Assembly: GCA_019449415.1 (NCBI GenBank)
Contig: JAGRPP010000013.1
Location: 59,613 to 123,612, forward strand
Direction: 5' to 3'
DNA: 64,000 nt
From: Geothrix sp.
GTDB taxonomy: Bacteria > Acidobacteriota > Holophagae > Holophagales > Holophagaceae
Below are positions 26,866 to 35,494 of the stretch, piece after piece. The notes beneath the pieces are model-generated. The model was not told the origin of the DNA and made no database searches. It was given only the letters and a program-made list of their open reading frames with translations. A program made the position numbers and the translations under genes. The stretch's first letter is position 1; the number at the start of each line of letters is the position of its first letter.

Positions 26866-27108
26866 ATGCTGCACACCGCCCTGCTCACCCTGGCCGTCCT
26901 GGCCGCTCCCGCCGCCGAGAAGGTCAAACCGGCCACCAACACCAAGGATCCTGTCTGCAAGATGACGGTGGACGCCAAGTCCGCCACCTTCGCCGTGCGG
27001 GGCCAGGCCTACCGCGTATGCAGCAAGTCCTGCGGGGCCTCGCTCCAGAAGGATCCCGACAAGTACCTGGAGAAGGATGGCTCCGTGAAGGCGGAGAAGA
27101 AGAAGTAG
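26866..27108 (+). CDS. Small exported YHS-domain-like metal-binding protein, paralogue
   Basis: 80 aa, the same architecture as the 26243 gene. Signal peptide MLHTALLTLAVLAAPA, then TKDPVCKMTVDAKSATFAVRG, YRVCSKSCGASLQKDP and DKYLEKDG, and a Lys-rich end. The DPVCKM start is the classical YHS opening (DPVCGM). CCTGGAG precedes the ATG. An intrinsic terminator follows, closing the efflux-associated cluster. Confidence 0.75.
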   Translation: MLHTALLTLAVLAAPAAEKVKPATNTKDPVCKMTVDAKSATFAVRGQAYRVCSKSCGASLQKDPDKYLEKDGSVKAEKKK

Positions 27109-27133
27109 GCCTTCTTTCTTCGGCTTCGATCAG

Positions 27134-27155
27134 CGGCTCCTTCGGGAGCCGTTTT
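27134..27155 (+). terminator. Intrinsic terminator closing the efflux/YHS cluster
   Basis: Stem CGGCTCC / GGAGCCG with a TTCG tetraloop, followed by TTTT, 25 bases after the last YHS-like gene. Confidence 0.8.
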
Positions 27156-27329
27156 CATGGGAGGTAGGAAGGAGGGGTGGGGCCGTGGGAAGAAATGGGG
27201 AATGATCGCAATTTCATATTCTGAAGGCCGAAAAATTAACATCTCTTAACCGCCCGGAGTAGGATCGGGACCCCAGGCTGGACCCGTATCCCCCCTGTTC
27301 TCCCATCCCACTTGCTCCGGAGGTGTCTT

Positions 27330-28994
27330 GTGCGCGTGGCGGCTTCCCTTCTCGCTCCTGCCCTTCTACCCGCTCTCCTGCTGGCGGCTCCGCCGGATCA
27401 GGTCCGCAGTGAGGCCCTCTTCCGGGAGGCGCGGGGCCACCTGGCCGCACGAGCGTTCCAGATGGGCCTCGGCCCCCAGGCCGGGTTCACCTTCAAGAAC
27501 CATGTGGCCGATGCCCTCGGCGAAGACCATGTGCGGGTCCACCAGACCCACCGGGGCGTTCCCGTGTTCGAGGGGGAGGCTATCCTCCACTTCCGGAACG
27601 GCCGGGTGCGCGCGGTCACCGACGACCTGGTGCGCGGGCTGGGCCTCAGCGTGGAGCCGGCCCTGGGGCGGTCCGAGGCCCTGGCCTTGGCCCACGCCGC
27701 CCTGGCCCCGCGGGGCAGCTACGCGCACGAACCCACGGTGGAGCTCGTGATCGCCGGCATCGACAGCGGCGGCCAGGGCCGGGCCGCCACCCGCCAGACG
27801 CTGGCCTACCATGTCCATACCGAGCTCGAAAACGGCGCCCAGGAGACGAAACATACGGACTTCCTGGTGGACGCCCACACGGGCGCAGTCCTCGAGTCCT
27901 GGGACACGCTGCGGACGGCGGGAACCACCGGCACCGGCCAGTCCCAGTGGTACGGCCAGGTCTCCCTCAGCACCAACAGCACGAGTTCAGGCTACGAGCT
28001 GCGGGACACGACCCGGGGGCAGGGCGGCACCTTCGGCAACAATGTGACCACCAACCTGCTGAACAAGACCACGGGGAACGGGGCGATCTTCACCGACGGC
28101 GATGACGCCTGGGGGGATGGGCTCCAGTACGACGGCGTGGCGGGCACCGGCGCCAACGCCCAGACCGCCGGCGTGGATGGGCATCGCGGGATGCAGGCCA
28201 CCTGGGACTTCTACCTGAATGCCTTCGGGCGGAACGGCATCGACGATGCGGGCAAGGCCACCTACAGCCGGATGCACTACAGCAGCCAGTACGACAATGC
28301 GTTCTGGTCCGACAGCTGCTTCTGCATGACCTACGGGGACGGCCAGGTGGGCGGCTCCGTGGGCGAGGCGGACCTGGATACCGCGGGCCACGAGATGAGC
28401 CACGGCGTCTGCGCCGCCACGGCGAACCTGGTCTACCGCAAGGAATCGGGCGGCCTCAACGAGGCCAACTCGGACATCCTCGGCACCCTGGTGGAGTTCT
28501 ACACCCTGAATGGGGGCACCGGCAGCGTCATCCCCAGCACCGCCGGTCCCGGCCCCGTCACGGCGAACTACCGGCTGTTCGAAAACAGCTGGGGCCACGC
28601 CTACCCGAACAACGCCCTGCGCTGGATGTACCAGCCCAGCCTCGATGGCCGCAGCCCGGATTTCTATGACTCCAGGCTCGGGCGGCTGGATGTGCACTAC
28701 AGCTCGGGGGTGGCCAACCACTTCTTCTTCCTGCTGGCCCATGGCAGCCAGGCGGACGCCCTCAGCGATGGCGTCGCCTCGCCCATGACCAACGGCGTCA
28801 CCAGCATCACGGGCATTGGCAACGACCGCGCCGGCCACATCTGGTACCAGGCCCTCACGGCCTACATGACCAAGCGCACAGACTACGCCGGGGCCCGCGT
28901 CGCGACGCTGAACGCCGCCGCGGATCTCTTCGGCGCCGGTTCCGCGGAATACGCGACCGTGAACCAGGCCTGGCTGGCCGTGAATGTGAAGTAG
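27330..28994 (+). CDS. Secreted M4 (thermolysin-like) metallopeptidase
   Basis: 554 aa. The GTG start has GGAGG at good spacing. Signal peptide to about residue 20, then an FTP propeptide region (VADALGEDHVRVHQTHRGVPVFEGE) and a PepSY-like part. The catalytic domain shows HEMSHG (HExxH zinc site), GGLNEANSD (third ligand Glu) and DVHYSSGVANHFFFLLAHG (active-site His region). A C-terminal helical domain ends the protein at normal M4 length. It is a secreted neutral endopeptidase, made as a zymogen. An AT-rich leader with TTAAC repeats (27236-27250) lies upstream. Confidence 0.92.
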   Translation: MRVAASLLAPALLPALLLAAPPDQVRSEALFREARGHLAARAFQMGLGPQAGFTFKNHVADALGEDHVRVHQTHRGVPVFEGEAILHFRNGRVRAVTDDLVRGLGLSVEPALGRSEALALAHAALAPRGSYAHEPTVELVIAGIDSGGQGRAATRQTLAYHVHTELENGAQETKHTDFLVDAHTGAVLESWDTLRTAGTTGTGQSQWYGQVSLSTNSTSSGYELRDTTRGQGGTFGNNVTTNLLNKTTGNGAIFTDGDDAWGDGLQYDGVAGTGANAQTAGVDGHRGMQATWDFYLNAFGRNGIDDAGKATYSRMHYSSQYDNAFWSDSCFCMTYGDGQVGGSVGEADLDTAGHEMSHGVCAATANLVYRKESGGLNEANSDILGTLVEFYTLNGGTGSVIPSTAGPGPVTANYRLFENSWGHAYPNNALRWMYQPSLDGRSPDFYDSRLGRLDVHYSSGVANHFFFLLAHGSQADALSDGVASPMTNGVTSITGIGNDRAGHIWYQALTAYMTKRTDYAGARVATLNAAADLFGAGSAEYATVNQAWLAVNVK

Positions 28995-29038
28995 GGCGGA
29001 ACCCTTGGGCTTAAAGGCGGCGGCTTCCGGCCGCGGCC

Positions 29039-29659
29039 TCAGGGACAGGCGCTCAGGACATCCAGCCAGGCTTTCAGGATGAAGGCGGTGGCTCCCCACA
29101 GTGGAGCCTGCGGCAGTTCAAGCCGTGGTACATCGATGGCCAGGCCATGGCGCTCCAGGCGCTCGATGGTCCAGGGAGCCTCCATGAGCGGAACCAGAGG
29201 CAACATGAGGATCTGCTCCAGCTCCCGGTCGAGGCGGTGGAACCGGGGCTCCGGCTGCTCCCACCGGAAGAAGACGGGCGTGAAGCGCACCCGGGCCTTG
29301 GCCACGCCATCGGGGAAGCAGCCCAGCTCCCACAGCCCCTCGGTCAGGCCGATCTCCTCTGCCACCTCGCGGCGGGCCGTGGCGGGCAGGTCGCGGTCCC
29401 GGGCTTCCACCATGCCGCCGGGGAAGGCGATCTCGCCGGGGTGGTGGGGGGCCCCGAAGCCGCGCTGAGCCAGCACGACCTTGCGGGCGCCAGCCGCATC
29501 GCCCCAGAGGATCACGCCCACCGCCGCCCGGCGGGGGTCCTCGGGAAAGCGGGCGCTGAGCTTGTGGGGATTCGGGCCGAGCTGGGGCCGGCGGAGGCTC
29601 TCCGCGATCCGCGGCCAGGGCACCGGCGGCGCGTCCTCGGGGGGGCGCCAGGAGGTCAT
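29039..29659 (-). CDS. Nudix hydrolase, CoA pyrophosphatase (NudL/YeaB) type
   Basis: 206 aa. The Nudix box is complete, from GGMVEARDRD to REVAEEIGL (GX5EX7REUXEEXGU). It is preceded by LAQRGFGAPHHPGEIAFPGG, the wording of the UPF0035 motif that marks CoA diphosphohydrolases. The ATG overlaps the stop of rel by four bases, so it is translationally coupled to the (p)ppGpp enzyme. It converges on the M4 peptidase gene with 44 bases between. Housekeeping of CoA derivatives is likely. Confidence 0.86.
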   Translation of the reverse strand: MTSWRPPEDAPPVPWPRIAESLRRPQLGPNPHKLSARFPEDPRRAAVGVILWGDAAGARKVVLAQRGFGAPHHPGEIAFPGGMVEARDRDLPATARREVAEEIGLTEGLWELGCFPDGVAKARVRFTPVFFRWEQPEPRFHRLDRELEQILMLPLVPLMEAPWTIERLERHGLAIDVPRLELPQAPLWGATAFILKAWLDVLSACP

Positions 29660-31881
29660 TTCACCTTCCCGAACACCGACCCCTTCACCCGCTCCACGGT
29701 GTAGACACCGCGGATCCTGCGAAGGCCGGCCATGAGCTCCACCAGGTGGGAGCGGTCGCGCACGCGCAAGGCGATGTGGAAGAGCCCCGCGCCCTCTTCG
29801 GTGGCCGAGCCGTGGAAGCGCTGGACATTGATGCCCACCCGCTGGATGCCCTCCGAGACGGCGGCCACCATGCCCGGGCGATCCTCCGTGGTGAGGGCGA
29901 TCTCGGTGTCGTAGAGCTCCGTGCCGTGCTTGCCCCAGGCCACATTCACGCGCCGCTCGGGATGCATGGTCCCCATGGTGAGCTGGGGGCAGTCGGCGCG
30001 GTGGATGGCGGTGCCGCGGGTGCGGGTGATGTAGCCCACCACCTCGTCGCCCCAGATGGGCTTGCAGCAGGCGGCCAGGGCGTAGAGGATGCCCGCGGTG
30101 TCGCCCACCACGACCGAATCCAGGAGATTCGAGGTGTTCTCCTTGGGCTTGGCGCGCTCGGGCTCGGGCACCAGCGGCTCGATGAGCTTATGGACGGTGA
30201 GGCGGCCGAAGCCCAGGGACGCGTAGGCGGCGTCCCAGTTGGCCAGCTTCAGCTCCACGAGGCGGGCATCGAGCTTGGCCTGGGATTCGGCATCATCCAG
30301 GCGCACGCCCATGGCGCGGGCCTCGCGCTCCAGCCGCTCGCGGCCCAGGGTGATGGCGTGCGCGCGCTCCTCCTCGCGGATGAAGGCCTGGATGCGGCTC
30401 TTGGCGCCCGCGGACTTGACGAAACCCAGCCAGTCGCGGCTGGGCTTGTGATCGGGCCGGGTGAGGATCTCCACGCGGTCGCCGTTCTGGAGCGTGTGCT
30501 TGAGCGGCACCATCCGGCCGTTCACCTTGGCGCCCACGCAGCGGTGGCCCACCTGGGTGTGGATGGCGTAGGCGAAATCCACGGGGGTGCTGCCTTCCAC
30601 GAGGCTGCGCAGGTCACCCTTGGGCGTGAACACCTGGATGCGGTTGAAGGTCAGCTCGCCGCGCAGGTTGGCCACCAGATCCCGGCTGTCCTGGGCATCC
30701 TGGTGCAGCTCGACCATGCGGCGGAGGAAGGCCACCTGGTTGATCTCGGAGCGGTTGGCGATGCGCCCGTCCTTGTAGGTCCAGTGGCTGGCGATGCCGG
30801 CCTCGGCGTGCAGGTGCATCTCCTCGGTGCGGATCTGCACTTCGAAGATGTCCCCGGAGCCCATCAGCACCGTGGTGTGGATGCTCTGGTAGCCGTTCTC
30901 CTTGGGGAGGCTGATGTAGTCCTTGAACTTGCCCGGCACCGGCCGGTAGAGGCCGTGCACGAGGCCCATGGCCGTGTAGCAGCTGGCGCGGTCGGGGCAG
31001 ATGATGCGGTAGGCCAGCCAGTCGTGGATGTCGTCAAAGCCCTTGGCCTGGGCGCCCATCTTCTTCCAGATGCCGTAGAGGTGCTTGATGCGGCCGGTGA
31101 CCAGGGCGTTGATGCCCTGCTGGCGGAGGATGGCCTCCAGGGAACCCTGGATCTCCTGGATGGTGGCCGACAGCTTGGCGCGCCGGGACTCCACGGCGGA
31201 GCGAAGCTCAGCGTATTGCTCTGGCTCCAGCTGGCGGAAGGCCAGGTCCTCCAGCTCCAGGCGAACGAGGCCCATGCCGAGGCGGTTGGCGAGGGGGGCG
31301 TAGAGTTCCAGGGTCTCCCGCGAGATCCGGCGGCGCTTCTCCTCCTCCATCACGCCCAGGGTCTTCATGTTGTGCAGGCGGTCTGCCAGCTTCACCAGCA
31401 GCACGCGCACATCCTTGCCCATGGCCACCAGCAGCTTGCGGACATTCTCGGCGTTGAGCAGGTGCTTGTCCGTGAAGGCCAGCTTGCTCATCTTCGTGAG
31501 GCCGTCCACGATCTCGCCGATCTCGTCCCCGAACTGGGCCTTCACCTGGGGCAGCGTCATCAGGGTGTCTTCCACCACATCGTGCAGCAGGCCGCAGGCC
31601 ACGCTGGCCGCGTCCAGCCGCCAGTCCGCCAGGCTCTGGGCCACGGCCAGGGGGTGGAAGAAGTAGGGTTCGCCGCTCTTGCGGAGCTGGGTGGCGTGCA
31701 TGTCCCGGCCGATGGTGAAGGCCCGGCGGAGCAGCGCCACATCGCCCTTGGGGTGGTGTTGGAGGAAGGCCGCCTTCACCCGGTCGAAGGCCCCATCCAG
31801 GGTCAGACAGGCATCGCCTTCACAGGCCGATCCTTCCCCCTCGCGGAGGACAGGTTCCGGGGCTTTCCCAGACACGACCAT
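29656..31881 (-). CDS. rel: Bifunctional (p)ppGpp synthetase/hydrolase (Rel/SpoT family)
   Basis: 741 aa. Domains in order: HD hydrolase (FHPLAVA, LLHDVVEDT, KLADRLHNM), RelA/SpoT synthetase (RIKHLYGIWKKM, GYQSIHTTV, EVQIRTEEMH), TGS (VFTPKGDLRSL), a zinc-finger-like helical region (ALAACCKPIWGDE), and C-terminal ACT. The intact HD box supports hydrolase activity. The synthetase RXKD charge motif reads KFKD, a conservative change that keeps the positive, bifunctional type rather than the EXDD of RelA. This ATG is chosen because upstream residues to 31962 are not conserved-looking. Central regulator of the stringent response. Confidence 0.93.
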   Translation of the reverse strand: MVVSGKAPEPVLREGEGSACEGDACLTLDGAFDRVKAAFLQHHPKGDVALLRRAFTIGRDMHATQLRKSGEPYFFHPLAVAQSLADWRLDAASVACGLLHDVVEDTLMTLPQVKAQFGDEIGEIVDGLTKMSKLAFTDKHLLNAENVRKLLVAMGKDVRVLLVKLADRLHNMKTLGVMEEEKRRRISRETLELYAPLANRLGMGLVRLELEDLAFRQLEPEQYAELRSAVESRRAKLSATIQEIQGSLEAILRQQGINALVTGRIKHLYGIWKKMGAQAKGFDDIHDWLAYRIICPDRASCYTAMGLVHGLYRPVPGKFKDYISLPKENGYQSIHTTVLMGSGDIFEVQIRTEEMHLHAEAGIASHWTYKDGRIANRSEINQVAFLRRMVELHQDAQDSRDLVANLRGELTFNRIQVFTPKGDLRSLVEGSTPVDFAYAIHTQVGHRCVGAKVNGRMVPLKHTLQNGDRVEILTRPDHKPSRDWLGFVKSAGAKSRIQAFIREEERAHAITLGRERLEREARAMGVRLDDAESQAKLDARLVELKLANWDAAYASLGFGRLTVHKLIEPLVPEPERAKPKENTSNLLDSVVVGDTAGILYALAACCKPIWGDEVVGYITRTRGTAIHRADCPQLTMGTMHPERRVNVAWGKHGTELYDTEIALTTEDRPGMVAAVSEGIQRVGINVQRFHGSATEEGAGLFHIALRVRDRSHLVELMAGLRRIRGVYTVERVKGSVFGKVK

Positions 31882-31939
31882 GGTTGAGTGTCGCGCAGCC
31901 GCTCTTCTGAATCCAGGCGGTTTATCCGACACTCTAGGA

Positions 31940-32812
31940 ATGCCGCGCCCCTCCGCTCCCAATAACGCCCCGGGCGATGCCCCCGCCTACAAGGGCTGGA
32001 CGCGCCCCGGCCCCGTGCCGCCGGGCGGCGTGGAGGTGGAGCCCGGCGAGACGCTGGACGGTCTCAGCGGGCGCTGGCGCATCTTCCAGCTGCAGAAGGG
32101 CAACCGCTTCAGCGTGGATGACCTCGTGACCGCCTGGTACGGCACCACCTGGTGCCCCAGCCCGGGCCGCATCGCGGACCTGGGCTCGGGCATCGGCAGC
32201 GTGGCCCTCGTGGCCGCCTGGCGCTGCCCGGGCGCCGTGGTCCACACGGTGGAGGCCCAGGAGCAGAGCCTGCGCCTGGCCCTCAAGAGCATCCGCTACA
32301 ACGGCCAGGAGGGCCGGATCTTCCCGCGGCTGGGGGACCTCCGCGATCCCGGCCTGTTCGCGGGCGAGGCCCTCTTCGACCTGGTGCTGGGCACGCCGCC
32401 CTACTGGCCCGAGGGCCACCGCCTGCCCGCTGCCCACCCGCAATCCGTGCCCGCGCGGCTGGAGGTGCGCGGCAGCATCGCCGATTACGCCCAGGCCGCG
32501 GCCCGCCTTCTCGCGCCGGGCGGGCTGTTCGCCTGCGTCTTCCCGAACGATCAGCGGGACCGGGCCCTGGCGGCCCTCCGCGAGGCCGGTCTGCTGTGCC
32601 TCCACCGCCGGGAGATCGTCTTCAAGGAAGGGGAGCCCTACGGCCTGGATGTCTTCGCCGCCGCGCGCCGCCAGGACCTGCCCGAGGACTTCGAGGTCCG
32701 GGCCCAGTGCCCCGAAGTCGAAGCACCCATCCTCATCCGCCGCGCCGACGGCAGCGTGGATCCCGCCATCGCGAGGGTGAGGCTGGCCGTGGGCTTCCCC
32801 CCGGGGCTCTGA
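31940..32812 (+). CDS. TrmN6-like tRNA/adenine N6-methyltransferase (class I SAM-dependent)
   Basis: 290 aa. A Pro-rich N-terminal extension leads to FSVDDLVTAWYG, a block typical of TrmN6 family members. The SAM motif IADLGSGIGSVAL and the catalytic motif LGTPPYW (N/DPPY class, here TPPY) follow. The C-terminal part (GGLFACVFPNDQRDRALAAL) completes the Rossmann fold. TrmN6 methylates A37 of tRNA-Val in enterobacteria; the target here is inferred. The start is uncertain, since only TAGGA directly abuts this ATG. The gene is divergent from rel, with 58 bases between. Confidence 0.75.
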   Translation: MPRPSAPNNAPGDAPAYKGWTRPGPVPPGGVEVEPGETLDGLSGRWRIFQLQKGNRFSVDDLVTAWYGTTWCPSPGRIADLGSGIGSVALVAAWRCPGAVVHTVEAQEQSLRLALKSIRYNGQEGRIFPRLGDLRDPGLFAGEALFDLVLGTPPYWPEGHRLPAAHPQSVPARLEVRGSIADYAQAAARLLAPGGLFACVFPNDQRDRALAALREAGLLCLHRREIVFKEGEPYGLDVFAAARRQDLPEDFEVRAQCPEVEAPILIRRADGSVDPAIARVRLAVGFPPGL

Positions 32813-32849
32813 CGGACTGAGTTTCAGGGGTGGGGCTCAGGATTGGGGT

Positions 32850-34607
32850 TCAGGAAGGCGGAGTCGCCACGCTGGACGGGCCCAGGACGCCCGGGGCCAG
32901 CAGCCGCTCCGCCGCGGCCCTGAACTCCTCGAAGGCCGCGAGGGCGCTGCCCTTGATGTCGGGGTTGAGGCGGTTGCAGCGCGTCCGGGCCCGTTCCACC
33001 AGCCGCGTCCGGCGGGATTTCCAGGCCGCCAGGCTCCGGGCATTGCCCGCCAGGGCGTGGCGCAGGCGATCCTCCAGATCCTGGCGGGAGCGGCTCAACC
33101 GCTCCTTGAACCGCTCCAGCTCCAGCAGGTTCCGGGTGATGAGGATGAAGTGGTGCCCCTTCACGGCCATGGTCACGATCTCGGCGGCCATGAGGGGTCG
33201 CAGGGAGAAGGCCCGCAGCAGATAGGCCCAGTAGGCGACGGCGTACCGGGAGAAGGTCTGCCGGATGAGGGAATGGACGAAGGCGCGCAGCTCCGGCAGC
33301 CGGACCCTGCGGCAGGAGGCCCGCCGGCGCTTCATCCGGCGAAGCAGGCTGAGGCAGCGGGCGAAGTAGCGGCTGGGGCGGTACACATCCGCAAGCACCC
33401 GCTTGTAGCCCGCGCGCAGCGCGTGCACATCCATGTGGGGCACGAAATTCAGCTCGAGGTCGTGGGTGTTGTTCCCCCCGACCGATTGGGTGAGGATGCG
33501 CCCTTCCGAGGTCAGGCGGGCATGCAGCCGGGTCTGGGGCAGCGCCGTCAGGAGGCCCACCATGGCCGTGGGGATGGCCGCCTCGCCGATGAAGCGGATC
33601 TGGCGATCGAAGATATCCTCCCGGTCCCCGTCGAAGCCGACGATGAAGCCGCCCGACACCTCTAGCCCCTTGGCCTGGATGGCGCGGACGCTGGCCAGGA
33701 GGTCGGATCGGCTGTTCTGCCGCTTCCCGATGGCGTCGAGGGTGGCCTGATCGGGCGTCTCGATGCCAACGAACACCATGTTGAAGCCCGCCTGCACCAT
33801 CTCGTCCATCAGGGGCCCGTCCGCCGCGAGATCGAGGCTGGCTTCGGTGTAGAAGGAAAAGGGGTACCGCCGCTGCGCCTGCCAGCGGGCCAGCTCGGGC
33901 AGGAGGCGGCGGACTTCGCTCCGATTGCCGATGAAGTTGTCGTCCACCACGAACAGGGATCCCCGCCAGCCGCCGTCGAATAGCCGGTCCAGCTCCGCCA
34001 GGAACTGGGCGGGGGCCTTGGTCCGGGGCCGGTGGCCGAAGAGCTCGACGATGTCGCAGAATTCGCAGTGGTGGGGGCATCCCCGGGAGTACTGCAGGGC
34101 CGCCCCGGCGTACCGCTTCCGGTTCAGCAGATCGAACCGGGGAGCTGGCGTGAGGGCGAGATCAGGGTGCGCCCGGTCGCCGTAGCAGCCCTTCGCGCAG
34201 CCGCGGGCGTAGTCCGCCAGGAAGGGCGGGAGGTTGATCTCCGCCTCGCCGAGGATGAAGTGATCCACGCCAGCGATCTGGTCCCGGCAGCTGGTCGGGT
34301 AGGGCCCCCCGGCCACCACCGGCCGCCCCACCTCCCGGCAAAGGGCGATCACCTGCTCAAGGGAGGGGCGCTGCACGAGCATCGAGGAGGTGAGGACCAG
34401 GTCCGCGCCCTCCACATCCCTCCGCGTGATCGGTTCGACATTCAGGTCGAGCAGCCTCAGGTCCCAGTCCGGCGGGAGCATGGCGGCCACCGTGAGGAGC
34501 CCCAGAGGGGGCAGGGCGGCCTTGCGGCCCAGAAAGGGGAGGGCATAGCGCATGCTCCAGTAGGTCGGCGGCATTTCCGGGTAGACCAGCAGCGCTCTGA
34601 TGCCCAA
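32850..34607 (-). CDS. B12-binding radical SAM protein (DUF4070 type)
   Basis: 585 aa. An N-terminal cobalamin-binding-like Rossmann domain (residues about 1-140, with PPLGLLTVAAMLP and VVAGGPYPT) precedes the radical SAM motif CPHHCEFC (about 177-184) in YSRGCPHHCEFCDI. A (beta/alpha) core follows (FVGIETPDQATLDAIGK, GGFIVGFDGDREDIF), then a basic helical C-terminal region as in DUF4070 proteins. Relatives include HpnP-type C-methylases, but I cannot assign a substrate. Translation starts at TTG, supported by GGGAG five bases before it. A perfect dyad lies just upstream (34621-34640), and motA is divergent. Confidence 0.82.
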   Translation of the reverse strand: MGIRALLVYPEMPPTYWSMRYALPFLGRKAALPPLGLLTVAAMLPPDWDLRLLDLNVEPITRRDVEGADLVLTSSMLVQRPSLEQVIALCREVGRPVVAGGPYPTSCRDQIAGVDHFILGEAEINLPPFLADYARGCAKGCYGDRAHPDLALTPAPRFDLLNRKRYAGAALQYSRGCPHHCEFCDIVELFGHRPRTKAPAQFLAELDRLFDGGWRGSLFVVDDNFIGNRSEVRRLLPELARWQAQRRYPFSFYTEASLDLAADGPLMDEMVQAGFNMVFVGIETPDQATLDAIGKRQNSRSDLLASVRAIQAKGLEVSGGFIVGFDGDREDIFDRQIRFIGEAAIPTAMVGLLTALPQTRLHARLTSEGRILTQSVGGNNTHDLELNFVPHMDVHALRAGYKRVLADVYRPSRYFARCLSLLRRMKRRRASCRRVRLPELRAFVHSLIRQTFSRYAVAYWAYLLRAFSLRPLMAAEIVTMAVKGHHFILITRNLLELERFKERLSRSRQDLEDRLRHALAGNARSLAAWKSRRTRLVERARTRCNRLNPDIKGSALAAFEEFRAAAERLLAPGVLGPSSVATPPS

Positions 34608-34620
34608 CAGAACTCCCTTT

Positions 34621-34640
34621 TTTGGGACGACAGTCCCAAA
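34621..34640. promoter_or_regulatory. Perfect dyad in the motA / radical SAM divergent promoter region
   Basis: Arms TTTGGGAC and GTCCCAAA around GACA. On the minus strand it sits immediately before the AAAAAGGGAG ribosome-binding site of the radical SAM gene, so it can act as a protein operator or as a 5'-UTR hairpin. The regulator is unknown. Confidence 0.45.
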
Positions 34641-34726
34641 GGTAAGTCCCCCTCCGGCCAGCCGCCATTCCCCATTTCTAGGATTTGCGGCCTTCCCTCC
34701 CGATAATGGGATTTGAGGTCGAAACC

Positions 34727-35494
34727 ATGGATCGAGGAAGTTTTCTGGGCGTGCTGCTGGGGTTCACGCTGCTGGCCGTGGCCATCGGCCTGGGCCCGAA
34801 TCCGCGGATCTTCTTCCACCCGGCCAGCGCCATCGTGGTGGTGGGCGGGGTGATTGCCGCGACGCTGATCCGCTTCACCCTCGAGCATGTGAGCTACGCG
34901 TTCTCCATCGCCTCGCGGGCCTTCTTCACCCGGGCCCCGGGGACCGAGGATCTGGTGGGCCAGATCGTGGGTCTTTCGCAGCGGGCGCGCCGCGAGGGCC
35001 TGCTGAACATGGAAAAGAACATGGATGTGGAGGGATTCCTGGCCAAGGGCCTCCGCATGGTGGTGGACCGGGCTGAGCGGAGCCACATCCAGGCCGTGCT
35101 AGCCCAGGAGCTACGGGCCACCCAGGAGCGGCACCACCAGGGGCAGGAGATCTTCCGCTTCATCGCCCTCAGCGCACCCTCCTTCGGCATGGTGGGCACG
35201 CTCATCGGCATGGTGCAGCTCTTCGCCAGCATCAAGGATCCGTCGAACATCGGCGGAGCCATGGCGCTGTCGCTACTGTCCACGCTCTACGGTGCCGTCA
35301 TCGCCTACCTGCTGGCCATTCCCATCGCCGGGAAGCTGGAACTGCGCAGCAAGGAAGAGCTGCAGCTCAAGCAGATCATGATGGAGGGCGTGCTGGGCAT
35401 CGAGGCGGAGATGCACCCCACGGTCCTCGAGGCCCAGCTGAACGCCTTCCTGGCACCGAAGGAACGGAATGCCGATCGGCGGTCGCGTGGCTAA
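34727..35494 (+). CDS. motA: MotA-type stator/proton channel subunit
   Basis: 255 aa with four membrane helices: one starting near residue 6, one at about 30-50, and a pair in the second half (FGMVGTLIGMVQLFASI and LLSTLYGAVIAYLLAIPIAGKL). The block FRFIALSAPSFGMVGTLIGMVQ is the MotA/TolQ/ExbB signature, and the 60-residue cytoplasmic loop between TM2 and TM3 is of MotA type. GAGG precedes the ATG. It overlaps the MotB-like gene by 26 bases. No other flagellar gene is in view, so it may serve flagella, gliding or another proton-driven machine. Confidence 0.85.
   Translation: MDRGSFLGVLLGFTLLAVAIGLGPNPRIFFHPASAIVVVGGVIAATLIRFTLEHVSYAFSIASRAFFTRAPGTEDLVGQIVGLSQRARREGLLNMEKNMDVEGFLAKGLRMVVDRAERSHIQAVLAQELRATQERHHQGQEIFRFIALSAPSFGMVGTLIGMVQLFASIKDPSNIGGAMALSLLSTLYGAVIAYLLAIPIAGKLELRSKEELQLKQIMMEGVLGIEAEMHPTVLEAQLNAFLAPKERNADRRSRG

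Noticed and set aside
29746..31887. A 713-codon open frame on the plus strand opposite rel
   Set aside because: Composition is that of a mirror frame, and Rel on the minus strand has all its catalytic motifs.
31882..31962. A longer Rel N-terminus
   Set aside because: The extra residues are Arg/Pro/Gly-rich without family resemblance, and they overlap the region needed for the divergent promoter.
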